From Notolepis coatsorum (Eukaryota > Chordata > Actinopteri > Aulopiformes > Paralepididae), in contig OZ020587.1 of the NCBI GenBank assembly GCA_963971535.1, positions 155,948,153 through 156,012,152 on the forward strand: a stretch of 64,000 nucleotides of DNA. The letters run 5' to 3'. A program made the position numbers and the translations under genes. The notes beneath the pieces were generated by a model. It was not told where the DNA came from. It was given only the letters and a program-made list of their open reading frames with translations, and did no database searches. Numbering within the stretch: the first letter of the stretch is position 1; every line of letters starts with the position of its first letter. Positions 58,874 to 64,000 of this stretch are shown here, piece by piece.

Positions 58874-59281
58874 ATGGAAACCGTGGCAAATAAAGATGCG
58901 ACTACCCTAATTGGTTGGATGGAGGATAACCCGGTACAAATTATTGCTAAAAATAATCCTTTCACACAGGACAATCCTTATTATGTGGCAAAAATTACTA
59001 GGTTATCAAAGAAATGGAATAAAAGATGGCCACACATCGCACAACGTTGGCCTATTGAGGGCTCTTTTGATTTGACTGTGATAGCAGATCTGCATAAGCT
59101 AATTAGGACTTATAAGACGGGGGAGGAAAAAGGGAAAAAAGGGACCAGAGCGGCGAAAAGAGGGGAAAAGCGCATGCAAGAGATAACCACTTTAGGACTC
59201 TTCTCTCTGGAAGCTGAGAGAAGGAAGAGTGAGGAAAAGGGCAGTTCGACTGTCAGTGAGGAGGCCCAGCCGACAGAGTAG
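58874..59281 (+). pseudogene. gag: gag, matrix part (first frame)
   Basis: The likely start is the ATG at 58,874 in context AAAATGG. An ATG at 58,847 in the same frame has a weaker context. The matrix-like region has spaced tryptophans and the pattern W-x-x-R-W-P and R-W-P-x-x-G-S-F-D, seen in class I retroviral matrix domains. There is no Met-Gly, so no N-myristoylation. A basic Lys/Arg stretch around residues 90-115 could bind membranes. The frame stops at 59,281 while the next gag segment continues in another frame, so a frame break lies at about 59,240-59,300. Confidence 0.75.
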
Positions 59282-60103
59282 ATCACGACCACTCCCAATC
59301 ACGACCACTCCCCTGGCCCCTGATAGGACAATAGTCACCTCCCAAAGAGCAGCTGAGGTAGCCCCGCTCACCCAAGGACCCCTACCGAGAGCAGAACAGG
59401 TAAGAACTGAGGTAGTTATAGCACCCCCACCATATGCCAGCAGGAATAGGGAACCAATATACCCTATCCTGCCTGTAATAGAAATGAATAGCCAGTATGA
59501 TATGACAAACAACAGTGGCCATAGGACAGAGACGGGACGTGCAGTGACAACAATCACCCTAACTCCGGGAACAGACGAGCCAGAGGAGGTGAGAAGGAGG
59601 GAGCGAGGAACTCAGCCCCACACTTTTCCTCATACCAGAGCGGCAGAGATATATCAAGACGAAGAGATACAACGAAGGAGACATTTACCGCTCACTGCCG
59701 GACAGAAGGAGATCCTCTGGGCGGAAGGAGAGGGACGCCGAAGGGACGAAAGGAGGACTTGGGATGACAAAATAGAAAGTAAATATGGCAGAGACCTCAG
59801 CGACATTGCAGACTTCCACCAGAGGAAGTCAACGAAAGATCCCATCCATCGTCGTCTCTCCCCCCCCCCCTCAGCCAGCAGACACCCGGAAGAACCAGAG
59901 GAAGACTTAGAGATGGGGGAAATACTGGACCGGTACCAGGAAAAGGACAGGGAGCGAGAGAAAGAGGAGGAAAAGAAGCAAGCCTTCCTGGGGACGACAC
60001 CAAGAAGAAGAATATCTGCTCAAACAGTCTCTTCCCCACCAGCCGCCGAAGAAAACAGCGAGATGCTGAGACTGACAGAGGCCCTGGAGGAATTAAAAAC
60101 CGC
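59282..60103 (+). pseudogene. gag: gag, p12-like and linker part (second frame)
   Basis: Proline-rich, with the late-domain motif PPPY at 59,424-59,435, which in retroviruses recruits NEDD4-type ligases for budding. It is followed by a highly charged Arg/Glu-rich region. The overlapping frame stays open to 60,227, but from about 60,095 the coiled-coil continuation is in another frame. The change coincides with an A run, so a small deletion or a sequencing error is plausible. Confidence 0.7.
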
Positions 60104-60334
60104 GAGATGGAAGCACAGATACAGGCCTACAACGAGGCCGAAGACAACGTTTCCGAGGGATACAAAGCAATCACCGCAACCTGGAGAAAGGCCGAAACCA
60201 CACGAAAAGCGTTGGAACATCAAATAGATAAAGTAAGGGATGACCTCAAAGAGTTGAGAAAGACTGAAAATAAAAGAGTGACCAGATCCGCTACCAGAGA
60301 GCAAACGGCCAGCATATACCCAGTAATGACATAA
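60104..60334 (+). pseudogene. gag: gag, coiled-coil part (third frame)
   Basis: About 75 codons of Glu/Lys/Arg/Ala-rich heptad-like sequence, as found before the capsid domain of class I Gag. It ends at a TAA (60,332-60,334) and the capsid frame is open from there, so another break lies at about 60,325-60,336. Confidence 0.6.
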
Positions 60335-60993
60335 GACAACAGGGATTGGAGTATCAGCCATGGAATGCTTCAGACATGACCCAAATATCGGAGAAGTTGC
60401 CCTCCCTCCAGAATGGGGCGTTTCCGTGGATTGCCAAACTGGAGGAAATGATGGTAGGCCAACAGCTGGCTATCGGCGATGTCAAGCGATTGCTCTCTCA
60501 CAAAGTAGGAGTCTCGGTCATGGAAGAACTACTAAGCAAGGCTGGTATGATGAGATACGTAGTTTCAGGAGCACATGACCAGGACCTCTTCGCCGCCCAC
60601 AGGGGAGCACTGTGGCGAGTCCTGCGGGAAACTTATCAAACCCTGATGCACCCAGACAAGATCCACATTGGTGCCTTGGGGCCTGATACCCACCCCAGGG
60701 AGTATGTGGCGAAGGCCTACGCCACCTGGAGAGACATGACTGACCAAGACCCAGAAGCTAATCCAATGGGGGAGGCGATGCTCAGAGAAAAGATACAGAA
60801 GGGCCTCTCCAGTGAAGTGAGACAAAAACTGAATGAGGTGGTGTGCCTGGGGAGTCTTCCCTTAAACCAGTACATGGAAAACATAAGCCATCAAGTGGAG
60901 CTACACAGGAAGAAGGAGCAACAGGCCAAGAAAAAGAAACGGCAAGCCAGTGAAAGCTCTTGTACCAACAGCCTGTCGAGGCAACCAAGGTAG
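60335..60993 (+). pseudogene. gag: gag, capsid part (fourth frame)
   Basis: About 215 codons. The start has PWNASDM and LPSLQNGAFPWI, the pattern found at the N-terminus of class I capsid domains. An all-helical region follows, ending in a long Lys/Gln/Glu helix. This is shorter than the 240-260 residues usual for the capsid. The frame is stopped by TAG at 60,991 and the nucleocapsid lies in another frame, so a break lies at about 60,940-60,990 next to a purine-rich run. Confidence 0.75.
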
Positions 60994-61454
60994 TGGAATA
61001 CCTACAAGCCATGGTACAAGCCACACAGCCCAGAGCCGAGATGGGGAATAGTGGACAACTGAACAACCAGGAACCAGCACAGCCCGGAACACCGGGAGGG
61101 CCGGCACCAGTACAACAACAGAACCAGAGGGGACAGAACTGGCAGCCCCGAGGAGGGAATGGACGTCCAAGAGGAGGACCGTCTGGATGGCCGGCATCGA
61201 CGGAGTGCTGGCCTTGTGGAGAAATCGGCCATCTCGCCCGACACTGTGACAAAGGGTGGCGAACCCAAGGAGCCAGCAACAGGGGTCGAGGAAATAACAG
61301 AGGAGGTGGCCGAGGAGGATACGGCCGACTCCAGGATCAGTGGTACGGACCGAACCAAGGCCAGACCCAAAACCAATGCCAGACCCAAGATCAGAATCAG
61401 CAACAGGACATGGGCCCAGTAGATCCATCCAGGGGGCCGGAGCAGACGTTCTGA
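60957..61454 (+). pseudogene. gag: gag, nucleocapsid part (fifth segment)
   Basis: Gln/Pro/Gly/Arg-rich with a single CCHC zinc knuckle, CWPCGEIGHLARHC (from 61,206), of spacing C-x2-C-x4-H-x4-C, which binds genomic RNA. GR/GG-rich sequence follows. It ends in TGA (61,452-61,454), and a TAG follows in the same frame at 61,494. Protease is in this frame too, so readthrough would have to pass two stops, unlike the single stop of gammaretroviruses. Confidence 0.8.
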
Positions 61455-61496
61455 CAGGGCCCAGATAATTCAATGGGGGGGTGTCAGCTGTCATAG

Positions 61497-62498
61497 TCAC
61501 ACTTAAGGGAGGAGCCAATAGTGCACGTAACGGTGAATGATAAATCTGTCAGGATGATGGCAGACACCGGCGCAGCGTTCACTGTAGTCCAACTTAAGGA
61601 TGCCACACACCTACCCATGTCCGGTCGATATGTACAGACAATTGGATTTGAGGGAATCAAACAGCTGATCCCAGTGACAGAACCTGTCACCCTGAAATAC
61701 AGAGGCAAAGAAGCGACTGTTTCCATCTTGGTCTCCGACACCGCACCCATCGGCTTATTGGGCAGGGACGGCCTTGGTATGCTGGGGATGAACATTCTAT
61801 GCACGCCTGATGGTTGTGTGATCGACGTCCCAGAGGACCACTACTATCAGATGATGCAAAGGACAGACACCCGACCACCGGAAGTATACTGGTTGGGAAA
61901 CCTAAGCCAGGAATTGCTCGGACCAGCGTTGGAATGGGAGACATTCATCACAGCCAATATGCCAGATGCAAAGAACCCAGAGACACCATACCATTGCACT
62001 CTACAGTACTATAGAGATGTGGATCAGAGACAAGCCAAGGAGTGGCTGAGAAATCAACAAGAGGAGGTACAGCTCAATGCCACCAGTATTATAATGGGAC
62101 CCCAAGGAGCAGCAATACGGCTTGCACGGAGCACCTATCTGCAAAAGGAACACGAGATCACAGGCAGCGTTCCCCACGTGACGCTAAAGGTAACCGACTC
62201 GTGCGACCAACAACACATCGGAGGGATGATGAAAGAGGCAGAAGAAATGGAGTTCGAACAGACGAAGGAGAACCGACTCATATGGATAAGCCCGGACAAG
62301 CGGTTCGTCAAGATAATGATTCAAGGCACAGGGATGGGACGTCCCCAGATGGTGCAGCTGTCACAGGAGACAGTGGAAGAATCCCCCCAGAAATTGAGCC
62401 TCCAGGAGGAGATGATGGGGGCCGTACCAGAAGTGCTGTGGTCGAAACATAGCACCGACATCGATCAAATCTGCTCAACCAGTGAGGGTGGAGCTTAG
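61497..62498 (+). CDS. pro: Protease plus H-x-T-L domain (possible 2H phosphoesterase)
   Basis: Open from 61,497; the first plausible residues are near 61,521, where the codon is GTG, so it is presumably made by readthrough or frameshift. An aspartic protease comes first: active-site ADTGA (about residue 14-18 from 61,521), and GLLGRDGLG at 78-86 as the flap-distal GRD motif. The protease ends near residue 105. The next 150 residues are not a usual retroviral domain. They contain YHCTLQY (His at 61,992) and PHVTLKV (His at 62,175), two H-x-T-L motifs 61 residues apart, the arrangement of 2H phosphoesterases. A segment like the pre-RT linker (PEVLWSKH) follows, and the frame ends at TAG 62,496. 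RT is in the next frame, overlapping by 83 bases. Confidence 0.75.
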   Translation, partial: SHLREEPIVHVTVNDKSVRMMADTGAAFTVVQLKDATHLPMSGRYVQTIGFEGIKQLIPVTEPVTLKYRGKEATVSILVSDTAPIGLLGRDGLGMLGMNILCTPDGCVIDVPEDHYYQMMQRTDTRPPEVYWLGNLSQELLGPALEWETFITANMPDAKNPETPYHCTLQYYRDVDQRQAKEWLRNQQEEVQLNATSIIMGPQGAAIRLARSTYLQKEHEITGSVPHVTLKVTDSCDQQHIGGMMKEAEEMEFEQTKENRLIWISPDKRFVKIMIQGTGMGRPQMVQLSQETVEESPQKLSLQEEMMGAVPEVLWSKHSTDIDQICSTSEGGA

Positions 62499-64000
62499 AC
62501 CAGGAGCAACCCTGCCCTGGAAAAGTCAGTACCCACTGAAGGAAAAAGCGGTGGCTGGAATCGAGCCACAGATCAGAAGACTTCTAAAAGCCGGAGTACT
62601 ACAGAAAACAAAGAACCCCAAGAGCAACACGCCGTTGCTTCCAGTGGAGAAACCTGACACCTCGTACCGGCTGGTACACGACTTGAGGGCGGTCAATGAG
62701 GTTTTAATTGACTATCCCGCCGATGTCCCAGATCCACACACACTGCTGACATTCATCCCGCCGCAAGCTGAGTATTTTACGGTTATAGATTTGTGTAGTG
62801 CTTATTTTAGTGTACCCTTGAGCAAGGAGTGCCAAATTTTTTTTGGTTTTACCTATAAGGATGAGCATTATGAGTACACTAGGATCCCCCAGGGATTAAA
62901 GCATTCTCCACATATATTTAACAAAATCTTAAGAGAAGATCTAGACGGGTTAGACCTGATATTAAAATCCAGAGTCATTCAGTATATGGATGACATTATT
63001 TTGTGTGCCGACGATCAGACAACATGTCATAAGGAATCTGTTAAACTATTGCAGCTATTAGCAGAGAAGGGACACAAGGTGTCTTTGAAAAAATTGCAAT
63101 ACCGTCGACCTATGGTAACATATCTAGGCCAATCAATTTCACAGGGCCATCGAGCTATTTCAGAGGAACATTTGGTGACTATTAAGAAAGCTCCCAAACC
63201 AGTGACTGTACGTCAGATGATGGCTTTTCTGGGGATTGTGGGGTATAGTTCCACATGGGTGGAGAACTACACAGAGCTAGTAGGGCCCTTAAGAGCCATG
63301 ATAAAAGTGTGCGGAAACGACAAGTTGAGTGCTAAATTAACATGGACTGAGGAGGGCCTGCGGGCATTTGAGACCATAAAGACCCGTATGTTAGCTGCCC
63401 CTGCCCTGGCTTTGCCTGATTATACAAAGCAATTCATACTATATGTCTCTTCCTCTTCAGATCAGAGGTATGCATGTGCGGTGCTGGCCCAAAACACCGG
63501 AGTGGGGAGCCATCCACAACCAATAGGATACTACTCCATCGCCTATTCAGAGGTGGAAATGGGAATGCCTCCGTGCTACCGAGATTGCGCCGGGGTCTTC
63601 TTGATGTACGAGAAAGCTGCAAGTATCATGATGGGGTATCCAGTTAATATTATGGTAGCACATGCAGTCAAAAAATTTTTGGAATCTGGTAAATCTGCAC
63701 TAACGATACCCCGTCTTAAAAATTATTACAGGATTTTGGAACAGGAAGATGTTACTTTGACTAGGTGTTCCACGGTGAACCCAGCGCAGACCCTTCCTAA
63801 GCCTGAGGATGGAGACCCTCACGACTGCGTGGCTGAAGCCGAGAGGTACTCCAGACTTAGAGCTGACTTGCAGGCTTTTCCGTTTAGCAGTCCTGATTTG
63901 GAACTATGGACAGACGGCTCATGTTACAGAGTTGGAGAGGACCTAAAAGCAGGTTACTCTGTAGTAAAATCACAAGGTGATGGGTTTGTCGTAGAAAAGG
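62416..64000 (+). CDS. pol: Reverse transcriptase and RNase H, partial
   Basis: Open from 62,416 to the last base of the window with no stop. RT motifs: ELRPGATLPWKSQYPLK, YRLVHDLRAVNE, YFTVIDLCSAYFSVPL, RIPQGLKHSPHIFN and the catalytic YMDD (62,983-62,994), then VTYLGQSIS and MAFLGIVGYSSTW of the connection region. RNase H begins with WTDGS at 63,907-63,921. All catalytic Asp residues visible so far are kept. The layout is that of class I (gamma/epsilon) retroviruses. Relative to protease the frame is shifted by +1. The switch point must lie in 62,416-62,498 and could be a mutation or a real frameshift site. Integrase and everything 3' are outside the window. Confidence 0.9.

Overview
This window looks like non-coding, repeat-dense DNA from a ray-finned fish. 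I recognise no host protein-coding gene, which I infer from the absence of any exon-like conserved ORF outside mobile elements. The fish assignment rests on the mix of elements: L2-clade LINEs with a short (ATT)n-type tail, several tRNA-headed SINEs, an RTE-type LINE end, a DIRS-like element, hAT and piggyBac elements, a retrovirus-like class I provirus, and very dense (CA)n, (CT)n, (CTTT)n, (CAGA)n and (AGT)n arrays. I cannot name the species.

Layout. 1-6.2 kb: microsatellites, LINE tails, a possible solo LTR and a 5'-truncated L2 copy. 6.3-11.5 kb: a DIRS-type retroelement skeleton with inverted termini and an internal complementary region, but no long ORF. 11.5-14.8 kb: LINE tails, a tRNA-derived SINE with target duplication, and a LINE 3' fragment lodged in a 41-bp minisatellite. 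14.9-19.9 kb: a large foldback element with arms of about 1.1 kb, later hit by a hAT element and a LINE. 20-25 kb: SINEs, a hAT MITE inside an RTE-type LINE end, and minisatellites. 25.3-31.4 kb: a nearly full-length L2 LINE with two long ORFs. 32-34.2 kb: CA-rich arrays and a four-stage compound microsatellite. 34.6-42.4 kb: a 7.8-kb LTR element on the minus strand with two 970-bp LTRs and no coding capacity. 42.6-45.8 kb: a GGT/AGT triplet array split by a LINE and by a BED-finger hAT element. 46-50 kb: SINEs and a 42-bp minisatellite. 50.1-51.4 kb: a 162-bp tandem duplication, one copy of which carries a piggyBac-type element at TTAA. 51.4-64 kb: the 5' part of a class I (gamma/epsilon-type) provirus.

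The provirus is the most unusual object. After an LTR, a His-type primer-binding site and a splice donor there is a 3.4-kb leader. An intact 449-codon envelope-type glycoprotein ORF comes next, upstream of gag rather than downstream of pol. It is followed by a gag region split over several frames, by protease, and by an open reverse transcriptase frame that runs off the window. Between protease and reverse transcriptase lies an extra domain with two H-x-T-L motifs, suggesting a 2H phosphoesterase fold. Splice-like signals flank the envelope ORF, so the usual roles of spliced and unspliced RNA may be swapped. I infer this from the sequence and have not shown it. The 3' end of the provirus, and any second envelope gene, lie outside the window.
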